Shown here: positions 17,667 to 25,563 of the stretch, one piece after another
How positions within the stretch are numbered: position 1 is the first letter of the stretch
Layout: each line of letters begins with the position of its first letter
Assembly (NCBI RefSeq): GCF_025464955.1
Contig: NZ_JAODNM010000093.1
Span: 62,001-126,000 of the forward strand
Reading direction: 5' to 3'
DNA from: Amycolatopsis sp.
GTDB lineage: Bacteria > Actinomycetota > Actinomycetes > Mycobacteriales > Pseudonocardiaceae
DNA: 64,000 nucleotides
Program-made: the position numbers and the translations under genes
Notes under the pieces: model-generated
The model's input: only the letters and a program-made list of their open reading frames with translations
Database searches by the model: none
Told to the model about the DNA's origin: nothing

Positions 17667-19060
17667 GCCCTGACACGCTGAAGGTCCTGCTCGCCATCAC
17701 CCAGGCGTTCGCGCTCACCATGAGCGTGGCGTTCATCGTCTACGTCGTCGTCATCGTGGTGCCCTACCTGCGCCGCAAACCGGCCGCGGTGGGTGATCCG
17801 CTGGATTTCTCCTGGCATTTTTTCGTGCCCTGCCGCGACGAGCAGTCCGTCATCCGCGAGACCGTGCGCTACCTGCGCTTCACCTTCCCCAAAGCGCACG
17901 TCTGGGTCGTCGACGACGATTCCGAAGACGCCACGGCCCGCGTCGTGCGGGCGTTGTGGCGCCGCCACGGTGCTCCGGACAAGTACCTGCACCTCGTCGG
18001 CCGGCGGCGTCCGGAAGCGCGTACGGGCAAGGGCGACGCGCTCAATGCCGCGTACCAGGCGCTCAACGGGTGGCTCGCCGTCGAGAAGGGGCCGGACGTG
18101 ACCCGTGACGACATCGTGGTCGTCGTGGTCGACGCCGACGGCCGTCCCGCAGCGAACTGCCTCGAAGTGTGCGCGGCCGAGCACCTGTTCGGCGACAGCG
18201 GGATCGGCGCCGTGCAGCTCGATGTCCGGATGAGCAACGTCACCACGCCGCCACCGGGCAGGACCTGGCTGGGCCGCGCGTTCGGACTGAAACTGGCCCA
18301 GCTGCAGGATCTCGAGTTCCGCACCGCTATCGCGGCCATCCAGACGTCGCGCGGGTTCACCGGCACCATCTCGATGGGCGGCAACGGCCAGTTCACCCGG
18401 CTCACCGCGCTCGACTCGATCGCCGGAAGCGATGCGCAACCCTGGCGCGGCTCGCTGCTTGAGGACTTCGAGCTCGGCGTCCACCTGCTCACCGCCGGTT
18501 GGCGTACCGGCTTCACACCGGATTCCCATGTCGCGCAGGAAGGTCTCTACAGCCTGCGACGGTTCCTGGTGCAGCGCACCCGCTGGGGGCAGGGGACCAT
18601 GCAGTGCGCGCGGTACCTGCGCCAGATCTGGGACTCGCCGCATGTCAGCACCCTCGGCGCCGCGGAGATGATGTACTACCTCGCCCAGCCGTGGATGCAG
18701 CTGCTCGGGTCGCTGCTCTACCCGATCCCGTTCATCCTGCTGATGGTCAGCACGGCAGGCGACCCCACGCAGGTGTGGACGTGGTTCACCGGCGGCGCGT
18801 GGATCCTGTTCGCGATCTACGGCTCGTTCGGTCTGCTGCCGTTCCTCGTCTGGGGCCCGATTTATCAGGTGAAGTGCTTACACAGCAAGAACATCCTGCG
18901 CGGTATCGGGATGGGCATGGCCTACGCGCTGTACATCTACACGTTCTACATCACTTCGTGGCGCGCGGTGACACGCCTAGTGCGCCGGCGCAACGGCTGG
19001 TCCAAGACCCGCCGCAACACCGAACACGCACCAGGCGTCAAAGTCGCGCTGGACAGTTAG
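17663..19060 (+). CDS. Membrane glycosyltransferase family 2 (cellulose-synthase-like)
   Basis: The 465-aa protein has an N-terminal membrane segment (about residues 8-35) and a GT-A domain with FFVPCRDEQSVI, VVDDDSED, VVVVDADG, LLEDFELG and the QRTRW motif, the processive GT2 signature set. Three or four membrane segments follow (about residues 345-440). It is translationally coupled to the exosortase-like gene (ATGA overlap), so it may glycosylate the sorted protein or make a glycan attached at the sorting step. That role is inference from context. Its stop overlaps the convergent amidase stop by four bases. Confidence 0.88.
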   Translation: MSPDTLKVLLAITQAFALTMSVAFIVYVVVIVVPYLRRKPAAVGDPLDFSWHFFVPCRDEQSVIRETVRYLRFTFPKAHVWVVDDDSEDATARVVRALWRRHGAPDKYLHLVGRRRPEARTGKGDALNAAYQALNGWLAVEKGPDVTRDDIVVVVVDADGRPAANCLEVCAAEHLFGDSGIGAVQLDVRMSNVTTPPPGRTWLGRAFGLKLAQLQDLEFRTAIAAIQTSRGFTGTISMGGNGQFTRLTALDSIAGSDAQPWRGSLLEDFELGVHLLTAGWRTGFTPDSHVAQEGLYSLRRFLVQRTRWGQGTMQCARYLRQIWDSPHVSTLGAAEMMYYLAQPWMQLLGSLLYPIPFILLMVSTAGDPTQVWTWFTGGAWILFAIYGSFGLLPFLVWGPIYQVKCLHSKNILRGIGMGMAYALYIYTFYITSWRAVTRLVRRRNGWSKTRRNTEHAPGVKVALDS

Positions 19061-20994
19061 AAAGCAGGCAGGATCAAGACGTCGTTCGCGTTCACGTAAG
19101 CGATCCGGTGGCCGAACTGGATCTGCACGTACTTCGTCTTGCCTCGGACGACGAGGTGCTGGGACACGTCGAACGTGGTAGCCGAGTAGTACTCGGAGCC
19201 CAAGGTGTCTGCCGCGGAATACCGCTGTCCGGCGGAAAGCGTGTACGGCAGCGGCACGATCGGCTGCACCGGAACCGTTGCGGGGTAGGCCGAGGCTTCC
19301 GGATAAGCCCTGCCGTAGACGGGAACCGTGGCGAGTCCCGGCTTCGCTATGACGACTTTTCCGATGGCGGGCTGGGCTGTCCTGGCGTTTTTCGGGTTGT
19401 GGAACCAGCCCTTCTGCCCGAGGTACCAGATGGCCGTCCAGTCGCCCTGGGCCCCCGCGACGGCGTACTGCTGACCGGTTTCCACCCGGCTGCCGACGTC
19501 CGCGACGTCCATTGTGGCCGATGAGCCGTCCGGGTGCCGGCCGGCGTCGGTCAGCAGCGGGGCGGTGTCCGACGGCGCCGTATGCAGGATGACCGACGTC
19601 GAACCCCTTGCGGGACAGGGGGTTCCGGCGGTTTCGCAGCCGGTGAAGATCGGCTGGTTCGAGACGAAGGCCGGGTTGATCGTGACCAGTGAGGAACCGG
19701 GGAAGCCGAGGTCGTGGCTGAACGGCGCGCCGAGCAGGTCGAAGTAGTGTGACCAGTCCCAGTAAGGCCCCGGGTCCCAGTGCATGCCCGCGATGGTGGC
19801 GGGAGTGGTGCCGGGCACGTTGTCGTGGCCGATGATGTGCGCGCGGTCGAGCGGGATGTCGTACTCGTTCGCGAGGTAGCGCACCAGTTTCGAGGACGCG
19901 CGGTACATCGCCTCGGTGTACCAGGTTCCGTGCGCGGCGAAGCCTTCGTGCTCGACGCCGATCGCCTTCGAGTTCACGTACCAGTTGCCGGCGTGCCAGG
20001 CGACGTCCTTGGCCGGGACGTGCTCGGCGATCTGGCCGTCGGAGGAGCGGACCGTGTAGTTCCAGCTGACGTACGTCGGGTCGTTGATCAGCGTCATCGC
20101 CGTGTCCCACGTGCCCTCGGTGTCGTGGATGACGATGTAGTCGATCTTCTGGCTCTGCGGCCGGTTCGCGAGGTCGTGGTTGCCGTAGTCACCCGGCCCG
20201 TTCGGCGGAATCTGCTGGTACGGCGCCGGCACGGACTCGCAAGCGACCGTGTGCGGGCAGTCCAGGCCAGGTGTCCGCTTCGCGGTGAGGCCGAGCGACT
20301 TGAGCTGGTCGCGCGCCGGGGCGAGCCCGGGCGTGGCGGCGAGCTGGAGCAGCTGGCCGTCGTCGGTGGTGCGGGTCATGCCGGTCGACATCGTGTCGAA
20401 GACTTCGTCGGCGAAGTCCGCCGCGGCGTCGGTGTCGGACGCGCCGCTGTAGCGCGCGACGGCTCCGTACCAGTTCGACGGGCTGTCGTCGCGGGCACCG
20501 AGTTGATGCTGGTAGTCGGCCAGCAGCGCCGCGCCGCCGCGGATGTTCTGCGTCGGGTCCTTCCGCAGGGCGTCGGCGCTGGTGTGGATGAGCCCGGCGG
20601 CGACGTCGATGGTCTGGAGACCCGCAGGGGGAGCGGCCGGCGGGAGCGCGTGCGGGACGGACATGGGCCGGGCGGCGTCACCGCGGGCGTCCTCGGTGCC
20701 GTGGTCGTACTCGGTCCCGCCGCCGGACGCGAGCAGGTCGGTCAGGTGCATAGGGCCGTAGCCGGCGGCGGTGCTGGGCGTGCCGGCGTTGTAGTCCCAG
20801 CGGGACTCCATGTACGACACACCGAGCAGCACGTTCTCCGGCACGCCGAACTCGTGGGCGGCGGAGGCGAAGGCCTGCTGGCGTTGTTGCTCGGTGGGCT
20901 GGGCCTGCGCGCTGGTCGGGACGGCGGCCAGCAGGCCGGCTGTGAGGGTGACGGTGGCGAACTGCGTCAAGCGGCGACGCGGACGACGGGACAT
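19057..20994 (-). CDS. Secreted N-acetylmuramoyl-L-alanine amidase with lysozyme-like N-terminal region
   Basis: The 645-aa protein starts at ATG 20994 (MSRRPRRRLTQFATV) with a signal peptide ending near AQAQP. The first part, AAHEFGVPENVLLGVSYMESRWDYN and AGYGPMHLTDL, looks like a transglycosylase/lysozyme-like fold. A type 2 amidase domain follows (about residues 240-420), with the zinc-binding set IDYIVIHDTEGTWD, WHAGNWYVNS and HIIGHDNVPGTTPATIAGMHWDPGPYWDW. The C-terminal third contains SH3-like repeats (VGSRVETGQQYAV...WTAIWYLGQKGWFHNP). It presumably cleaves peptidoglycan outside the cell. Confidence 0.9.
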   Translation of the reverse strand: MSRRPRRRLTQFATVTLTAGLLAAVPTSAQAQPTEQQRQQAFASAAHEFGVPENVLLGVSYMESRWDYNAGTPSTAAGYGPMHLTDLLASGGGTEYDHGTEDARGDAARPMSVPHALPPAAPPAGLQTIDVAAGLIHTSADALRKDPTQNIRGGAALLADYQHQLGARDDSPSNWYGAVARYSGASDTDAAADFADEVFDTMSTGMTRTTDDGQLLQLAATPGLAPARDQLKSLGLTAKRTPGLDCPHTVACESVPAPYQQIPPNGPGDYGNHDLANRPQSQKIDYIVIHDTEGTWDTAMTLINDPTYVSWNYTVRSSDGQIAEHVPAKDVAWHAGNWYVNSKAIGVEHEGFAAHGTWYTEAMYRASSKLVRYLANEYDIPLDRAHIIGHDNVPGTTPATIAGMHWDPGPYWDWSHYFDLLGAPFSHDLGFPGSSLVTINPAFVSNQPIFTGCETAGTPCPARGSTSVILHTAPSDTAPLLTDAGRHPDGSSATMDVADVGSRVETGQQYAVAGAQGDWTAIWYLGQKGWFHNPKNARTAQPAIGKVVIAKPGLATVPVYGRAYPEASAYPATVPVQPIVPLPYTLSAGQRYSAADTLGSEYYSATTFDVSQHLVVRGKTKYVQIQFGHRIAYVNANDVLILPAF

Positions 20995-21088
20995 AGCGGG
21001 GGACCCCCAGGTGGGCTCGTTCCGATCGGCAGAACTTAACAACGAACACACGCTTTGCGTAAGTCTTCGCCGCGGCCTGGGGTGGATG

Positions 21089-21116
21089 CGTGCGCGTTTA
21101 GCGGGCTAAATGTAGC
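21089..21116. repeat. Palindromic repeat A (degenerate right arm)
   Basis: Core TTAGCGGGCTAA at 21097-21108; the right arm reads ATGTAGCC. It lies between the amidase gene start and the HAD pseudogene, about 24 bases before the pseudogene ATG. Confidence 0.85.
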
Positions 21117-21139
21117 CGCGCGGTGCAAAGGTGAGGGGT

Positions 21140-21575
21140 ATGCGGACTGCGGTGGAGGTGCTCGCGGAGCGGGATCACGTGTTCCTCGGGTTCGACGGAG
21201 TGTCGTGTCCAGCCCCAGGCAGGGACGTCGCCGACGGGCTCAAGGTGTACGTCAACCCGGGGTTGCCGCCGGAAGTGGTCGCGAGCGGCGACCCGTTCGA
21301 CGTCGAGTGTGGGTCGGATCAGTGCCCGGACGCGGCCGGACCTCGACGTGCACAAGCAGAGTCCGTACCGGGTGGGGCAGGCCGCCGAGGCGCTCGGCGC
21401 GTTCCCGCGGCGGTGCGTCATGGTCTGCGGCTCAGTCGCCGAGATCGAAGCGGCTCGCGCCGCGGGTGTGGCGGTCATCGCCTACGCCGCAGACCCGCTC
21501 CGCCGCGCCGAGTTGCTCGCGCTCGACCCGGACGCCGCCGTCGAGCACCTCGCTGAGCTGCGTTTAGCGGGCTAA
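21140..21575 (+). pseudogene. Decayed HAD-family hydrolase
   Basis: The N-terminal frame (ATG 21140) reads LAERDHVFLGFDGVSCPAPG and continues to about 21325. The recognisable C-terminal half lies in another frame, from RTRPDLDVHKQSPYRVGQ to VMVCGSVAEIEAARAAGVAVIAYA. The two halves match the start and end of a HAD hydrolase, but roughly 100 central residues are missing and there is a frameshift at the join. The catalytic first motif has Gly in place of the nucleophile Asp (GFDG rather than DFDG), and the fourth motif reads CGS instead of GDS. The final LRLAG-stop is supplied by the palindromic repeat at 21556-21583. Repeats flank the remnant on both sides. Confidence 0.75.
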
Positions 21576-21583
21576 ACGCGCTC
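21556..21583. repeat. Palindromic repeat A
   Basis: Core TTAGCGGGCTAA at 21564-21575, near-perfect arms. It provides the stop of the HAD remnant frame. About 80 bases of unremarkable sequence separate it from the CIRCE operator. Confidence 0.9.
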
Positions 21584-21662
21584 GCCGGCGCGCTGCTGCC
21601 CAGGTCGGCACAGGTGCTCGGCGGAGGTGTTTTCGCGAGGCCGGGGGACCCTCCTTGCGCGA

Positions 21663-21689
21663 CTAGCACTCAGGTGGTTAGAGTGCTAA
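21663..21689. promoter_or_regulatory. CIRCE operator (HrcA binding site)
   Basis: The inverted repeat CTAGCACTC, nine spacer bases, GAGTGCTAA matches the consensus TTAGCACTC-N9-GAGTGCTAA at all but the first base. It lies about 105 bases upstream of groES. HrcA binding represses chaperonin genes until heat or protein-folding stress. Confidence 0.93.
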
Positions 21690-21793
21690 TTGACGGCACC
21701 AAACACTCCCCGGCACCCGCGACGGCGGGGGTGGTAGGAGCCTAAGTAAGACGAACCTGCCAACGCTTTCGACGACCCGTGGAGGTCAACCCG

Positions 21794-22087
21794 GTGAGCG
21801 TCAACATCAAGCCGCTTGAGGACAAGATCGTTGTCCAGACGAGCGAGGCCGAGGAGACGACCGCTTCCGGTCTCGTCATCCCCGACACCGCCAAGGAAAA
21901 GCCCCAGGAGGGCAAGGTTCTGGCCGTTGGGCCAGGCCGGATCGACGACAAGGGCAACCGCGTCCCGCTGGATGTGGCTGTCGGCGACGTCGTCATCTAC
22001 TCCAAGTACGGCGGCACCGAAGTCAAGTACAACGGTGAGGACTACTTGATCCTCTCCGCTCGCGACGTGCTGGCCGTCATCAACTGA
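21794..22087 (+). CDS. groES: Co-chaperonin GroES
   Basis: The 97-aa protein VSVNIKPLEDKIVVQTSEAEE forms the heptameric lid of the GroEL chamber. The mobile loop EETTASGLVIPDTAKEKPQEG is intact and the chain ends ILSARDVLAVIN. The GTG at 21794 follows a strong site GGAGGT (21781-21786). The CIRCE element upstream implies HrcA control. A hairpin follows before groEL. Confidence 0.97.
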   Translation: MSVNIKPLEDKIVVQTSEAEETTASGLVIPDTAKEKPQEGKVLAVGPGRIDDKGNRVPLDVAVGDVVIYSKYGGTEVKYNGEDYLILSARDVLAVIN

Positions 22088-22106
22088 CGTCCCGTCCTAG
22101 CGCATG

Positions 22107-22142
22107 ACGCCCCGGGTCCCGCTTAGCCGGGAACCGGGGCGT
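22107..22142 (+). terminator. Hairpin between groES and groEL
   Basis: The arms ACGCCCCGG (22107-22115) and CCGGGGCGT (22134-22142) form a GC-rich stem, followed by TTGTGCGTT. It is weak in T, so partial termination or mRNA-end protection is more likely than full termination; it would set the groES:groEL ratio. Confidence 0.6.
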
Positions 22143-22211
22143 TTGTGCGTTCACGCCCCTGTGCGTTCACGACTTTGTGTTTTCAACCCTGGAAGGTAAG
22201 CGAAACAGGCT

Positions 22212-23828
22212 ATGCCTAAGCAGATCAATTTCGACGAGGACGCTCGTCGCGCGCTCGAGCGCGGGGTGAACAAGCTCGCCAACGCGGTCAAGGTCACCCT
22301 CGGCCCGCGCGGACGGCACGTGGTGCTGGACAAGAAGTTCGGCGGCCCGACCATCACCCTCGACGGCGTGACCGTCGCCCGTGAGATCGAGCTCGACGAC
22401 CCGTTCGAGAACCTCGGTGCCCAGCTGGCGAAGGCCGTGGCCACCAAGACCAACGACGTCGCCGGGGACGGCACCACCACGGCCACCGTGCTGGCACAGT
22501 CGCTGGTGAAGGTCGGCCTGCGCAACGTCGCGGCCGGTGCCAACCCGACTTCGCTCGGCCGTGGCATCGAGGCCGCCACGGAGAAGGTCATCGAGATCCT
22601 CAAGGCCAAGGCCACCCCGGTCAAGGGCCGCGAGAACATCGCCCAGGTCGGCACCGTCACCTCGCGTGACGCCGCCATCGGCGCCCTGCTCGGCGAGGCT
22701 GTCGAGCGCGTCGGCGAAGACGGCGTGATCACCATCGAGGAGTCGTCCACGTTGGCGACCGAGCTCGTGATCACCGAGGGCGTGCAGTTCGACAAGGGTT
22801 TCCTGTCGGCGCAGTTCGCGACCAACCCCGAGGACCAGAAGGCGATCCTCGAGGACGCCTACATCCTGCTGCACCGCGAGAAGATCTCGGCGCTCGCCGA
22901 CCTGCTCCCGCTGCTCGAGAAGGTCCTCGAGGCCAAGAAGCCGCTGCTGATCATCGCCGAGGACGTCGAGACCGAAGCGCTGTCCACCCTCGTGGTGAAC
23001 TCGATGCGCAAGACGATCGTCGCCGTCGCGGTCAAGGCGCCGTTCTTCGGTGACCGCCGCAAGGCGTTCCTGGACGACCTCGCCGTCGTGACCGGTGCCG
23101 AGGTCATCTCGGCCGAGATCGGCATGAAGCTGTCCGACGCCAAGCTGAGCTCGCTCGGCACCGCGCGTCGCATCGTGGTCACCAAGGACAACACCACCAT
23201 CGTCGACGGTGGCGGTACCAAGGACGCCACCGCGGCGCGGATCGCGCAGATCCGCCGCGAGATCGAGTCCACCGATTCCGACTGGGACCGGGAAAAGCTG
23301 CAGGAGCGGCTCGCGAAGCTGGGCGGCGGTGTCGCGGTCATCAAGGTTGGCGCGGCCACCGAGACCGAGCTCAACGAGCGCAAGCACCGCATCGAGGACG
23401 CCGTCGCGGCGACCAAGGCGGCTGTCGAAGAGGGCATCCTGCCCGGCGGTGGCTCGGCACTCGTGCACGCGGTCAAGGAGCTCGAGGGCGACCTCGGCTT
23501 GACCGGTGACGAGGCGACCGGCGTCCGCATCGTGCGCGACGCGCTCACCGCGCCGCTGTTCTGGATCGCCACCAACGCCGGTTACGAAGGCGCCGTCATC
23601 GTCAACAAGGTCAAGGAGCAGACCTGGGGGCAGGGCTTCAACGCCGCCACCGGTGAGCTCACCGACCTGCTGGCCGCCGGCATCGTCGACCCGGTCAAGG
23701 TGACTCGGTCCGCCGTCTCCAACGCCGCGTCCATCGCCCGGCTGGTACTCACCACGGAGAGCGCCGTCGTCGAGAAGCGCGTCGAAGAGGACAACGCGGG
23801 AGCGGCCGGACACGGCCACGCCCACTAG
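22212..23828 (+). CDS. groEL: Chaperonin GroEL1
   Basis: A 538-aa 60-kDa chaperonin starting MPKQINFDEDARRALERGVNKLANAVKV region. It contains the nucleotide-binding VAGDGTTTATVLAQ and GILPGGGSALVHA segments. The C-terminus is AAGHGHAH, a His-rich tail, not the GGM repeat of the housekeeping GroEL2. In actinobacteria the groES-linked GroEL1 is usually the His-tailed, more specialised paralogue. A second groEL should therefore exist elsewhere. It is followed by a strong terminator. Confidence 0.97.
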   Translation: MPKQINFDEDARRALERGVNKLANAVKVTLGPRGRHVVLDKKFGGPTITLDGVTVAREIELDDPFENLGAQLAKAVATKTNDVAGDGTTTATVLAQSLVKVGLRNVAAGANPTSLGRGIEAATEKVIEILKAKATPVKGRENIAQVGTVTSRDAAIGALLGEAVERVGEDGVITIEESSTLATELVITEGVQFDKGFLSAQFATNPEDQKAILEDAYILLHREKISALADLLPLLEKVLEAKKPLLIIAEDVETEALSTLVVNSMRKTIVAVAVKAPFFGDRRKAFLDDLAVVTGAEVISAEIGMKLSDAKLSSLGTARRIVVTKDNTTIVDGGGTKDATAARIAQIRREIESTDSDWDREKLQERLAKLGGGVAVIKVGAATETELNERKHRIEDAVAATKAAVEEGILPGGGSALVHAVKELEGDLGLTGDEATGVRIVRDALTAPLFWIATNAGYEGAVIVNKVKEQTWGQGFNAATGELTDLLAAGIVDPVKVTRSAVSNAASIARLVLTTESAVVEKRVEEDNAGAAGHGHAH

Positions 23829-23846
23829 CCAGACCCCGCACCACCG

Positions 23847-23892
23847 GAAGGTGGGACGGCGCACTCCGGTGCCCGTCCCACCTTCTTTTTTT
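23847..23892 (+). terminator. Rho-independent terminator of groESL
   Basis: Stem GAAGGTGGGACGG / CCGTCCCACCTTC (13 pairs) with about 13 bases between the arms, followed by a run of seven or more T. This is the strongest intrinsic terminator in the window. Confidence 0.92.
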
Positions 23893-23910
23893 GCCCCGGT
23901 TCGGTCCCGC

Positions 23911-23981
23911 AGGTGCAGTTAGCGGGCTAACCGCACTCCTTAGCATGCCTAAGCGCTACATTTAGCCCGCTAACTGCACTT
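23911..23981. repeat. Repeat cluster A-B-A
   Basis: A element 23911-23938 (core TTAGCGGGCTAA), B palindrome CCTTAGCATGCCTAAGCG at about 23938-23955, and A element 23954-23981 with the reverse centre (TTAGCCCGCTAA). The whole block is itself roughly symmetric about the B palindrome. It separates groEL from the SDR remnant. Confidence 0.92.
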
Positions 23982-23989
23982 CAGGGGCC

Positions 23990-24437
23990 TCAGGAGTTGA
24001 CGCCGCCGTCGATGGTGATGGTCGTGCCGGTGAGGTGGCGCCCGCCGTCGCCGGCCAGGTGCGCGACCGTCGGCTCCGTCTGCCGGGTTCATGTCGGTGT
24101 CCGTCGTCCGGCATGTGCCGCAGCGCGGCCTGCGTCGCGACGATCACGGCGCGCACGTGCACGTGCACGGCGAGCAGCCTGTCGACGTCGGAGACGCTGA
24201 CCTGGTCGATTGTCCCCGTCACCATGATCCCCGCGTTGTTCACGAGAACGTTTAGCCCGCTAAACGCACTTGCCGCGGCGTCGACGGCAGCCACCACGGC
24301 CCCCGGGTCCTCGGCATCCGCCTGGATCGCGAGGGCTTGGCGGTTGAGGGATTCGATGCGGCGGACGACGTCGTCCGCCTTGTCCTTCGAGTGCACGTAG
24401 GTCAGCGCGACTTCGGCGCCTTCCTCCGCGGGCAGCA
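23990..24437 (-). pseudogene. Decayed short-chain dehydrogenase/reductase
   Basis: On the reverse strand the frame reads AEEGAEVALTYVHSKDKADDVVRRIE, then NVLVNNAGIMVTGTIDQVS and ATQAALRHMPDDG, the middle of an SDR Rossmann domain. The N-terminal TGxxxGIG cofactor motif is gone, cut off at 24437. After DDG the sequence jumps to MNPADG and, in another frame, to VAHLAGDGGRHLTGTTITIDGGVNS, the normal SDR C-terminus. The catalytic YxxxK region is deleted and the frame is broken. A palindromic repeat lies in frame in the surviving part. It cannot encode an active enzyme. Confidence 0.85.
24244..24271. repeat. Palindromic repeat A inside the SDR remnant
   Basis: Core TTAGCCCGCTAA at 24252-24263, with arms GAACG/ACGCACTT. 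Read on the reverse strand it is in frame with the flanking SDR codons and encodes SAFSGLN between AVDAAA and VLVNNAG, where intact SDRs have a helix end of about the same length. It is the only copy of the 17 that lies deep inside a recognisable gene. Confidence 0.88.
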
Positions 24438-25015
24438 TTGCGGCTGGCTACGAGGGGACGTCGCTCAGTGACCTCACCGCGGTTATGGGCATCGGCTCGC
24501 CCAGCCTCTACGCGGCCTTCGGCGACAAGGAGCCGCTCTTCCGTGAAGCTGTCGGGCTCTATCAGCGCACCGTCGGCGGACGGACACGACGTGCGCTTCG
24601 GGACGAGCCGTCAGCCCACGCGGCAGTGGACGCGATGCTCCGTGACAACGCCGTCGAATACACCGACGGCGGTCATCCGAACGGGTGCATGGTGATACTC
24701 GCAGCGATCAACTGCACCGCCGCGAACCAGGGAGTGCGTGATTTTCTGACCGAGCGACGCCGAAGCACCCGACTCGAACTGGAAACCAGGCTCCGCGAAA
24801 GTGTCCAATCGGGTGACTTGCCGCCCGGAACGGACGTCGTGGGCATGACGCGCTTCTACACAGCCGTCCTGTTCGGCCTTTCACTCCAGTCCGGCGACGG
24901 CGCGACCCTCGGCGAACTCACCGCCGTCGTCGACGCCGCGATGGCGAAATGGCGGTACTACACGCGAGATGGCGCGGCCGGATGTGGAGACGCGGGCGGG
25001 GCGGCACTCGCCTGA
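24438..25015 (+). pseudogene. TetR-family regulator lacking its N-terminus
   Basis: The forward frame reads AAGYEGTSLSDLTAVMGIGSPSLYAAFGDKEPLF, the second half of a TetR helix-turn-helix, followed by an intact ligand domain to 25015. The first 25-30 residues (helix 1 and the start of helix 2) are missing: immediately upstream is the truncated 5' end of the opposite-strand SDR gene. The first internal start, ATG 24485, would cut the DNA-binding domain further. TetR and SDR were evidently a divergent pair whose shared promoter was deleted. The gene is unlikely to make a working regulator. Confidence 0.8.
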
Positions 25016-25026
25016 GTGCCGCCCCG
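24997..25026. terminator. Hairpin between convergent tetR remnant and whiD
   Basis: Perfect 13-bp arms CGGGGCGGCACTC / GAGTGCCGCCCCG around GCCT. It overlaps the last codons of the TetR remnant and lies just downstream of the convergent whiD stop, so it can serve both strands. No T-run follows. Confidence 0.65.
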
Positions 25027-25040
25027 TTCGCGCTGGTAGT

Positions 25041-25343
25041 TCAGTTCCCGGTCAAGCTCAACGTGCGTTTGTCGGACTTGATCAGGTTCTCCCGCTCGGA
25101 CTCCGACAGCCCGCCCCAAATGCCGTAAGGCTCGTGGACAGCCAGCGCGTGGCGCCGGCACATCTCGAGCACCGGGCAGGCGAGACAGACTGCCTTAGCT
25201 CGGGCTTCCCGTCGCGCTCTCGCTGGTCCGCGCTCGCCGTCGGGGTGGAAGAAGGACCCGCTGTCCATGCCCCGGCACGACCCCTCCAGCTGCCAGTCCC
25301 AAATATCCGCATTCGGGCCTGGGAGCCTGCGCGTGTCTGCCAA
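25041..25343 (-). CDS. whiD: WhiB-family iron-sulfur regulator (WhiD/WhiB3 type)
   Basis: The 100-aa protein begins MADTRRLPGPNADIWDWQLE. It has the four cluster-binding cysteines Cys23, Cys53, Cys56 and Cys62 (C-X29-CLAC-X5-C), then GIWGG at 74-78 and a basic tail. The N-terminus and the FFHPDGERG segment match Streptomyces WhiD and mycobacterial WhiB3 as remembered. WhiB proteins bind a 4Fe-4S cluster and sigma region 4 and respond to redox or NO. Its position near groEL1 and sigD agrees with both genera. It is divergent from the MerR gene across 220 bp. Confidence 0.93.
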   Translation of the reverse strand: MADTRRLPGPNADIWDWQLEGSCRGMDSGSFFHPDGERGPARARREARAKAVCLACPVLEMCRRHALAVHEPYGIWGGLSESERENLIKSDKRTLSLTGN

Positions 25344-25563
25344 TGTGACCGCCTCCGTCGTTCGGTCGGTGACCTTTTCGCTGCTCCGGCTGAGGTGACT
25401 ACTCCATTCGGTGCAACGTCGGTAACGTTAGAAGCGCTTCAATACTTGTTCAAGGCCTACAGCCCGATTCAGCCGTTAGGTCTCCCCCAGATGTGTGAGT
25501 GGGACCGCTGCGTGGTGCCGCCTCCGGTTGCCGTGGCCGGGTACGGCCTGGATATTGGGTCGG

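Noticed and set aside
21309..21575. Intact small gene in the HAD remnant's second frame
   Set aside because: It contains only the C-terminal third of a HAD protein with an altered catalytic motif; the N-terminal part lies just upstream in another frame, so a pseudogene explains both.
24485..25015. Functional TetR gene starting at the internal ATG
   Set aside because: That start removes most of the DNA-binding helix-turn-helix; codons homologous to TetR extend upstream to the deletion point.
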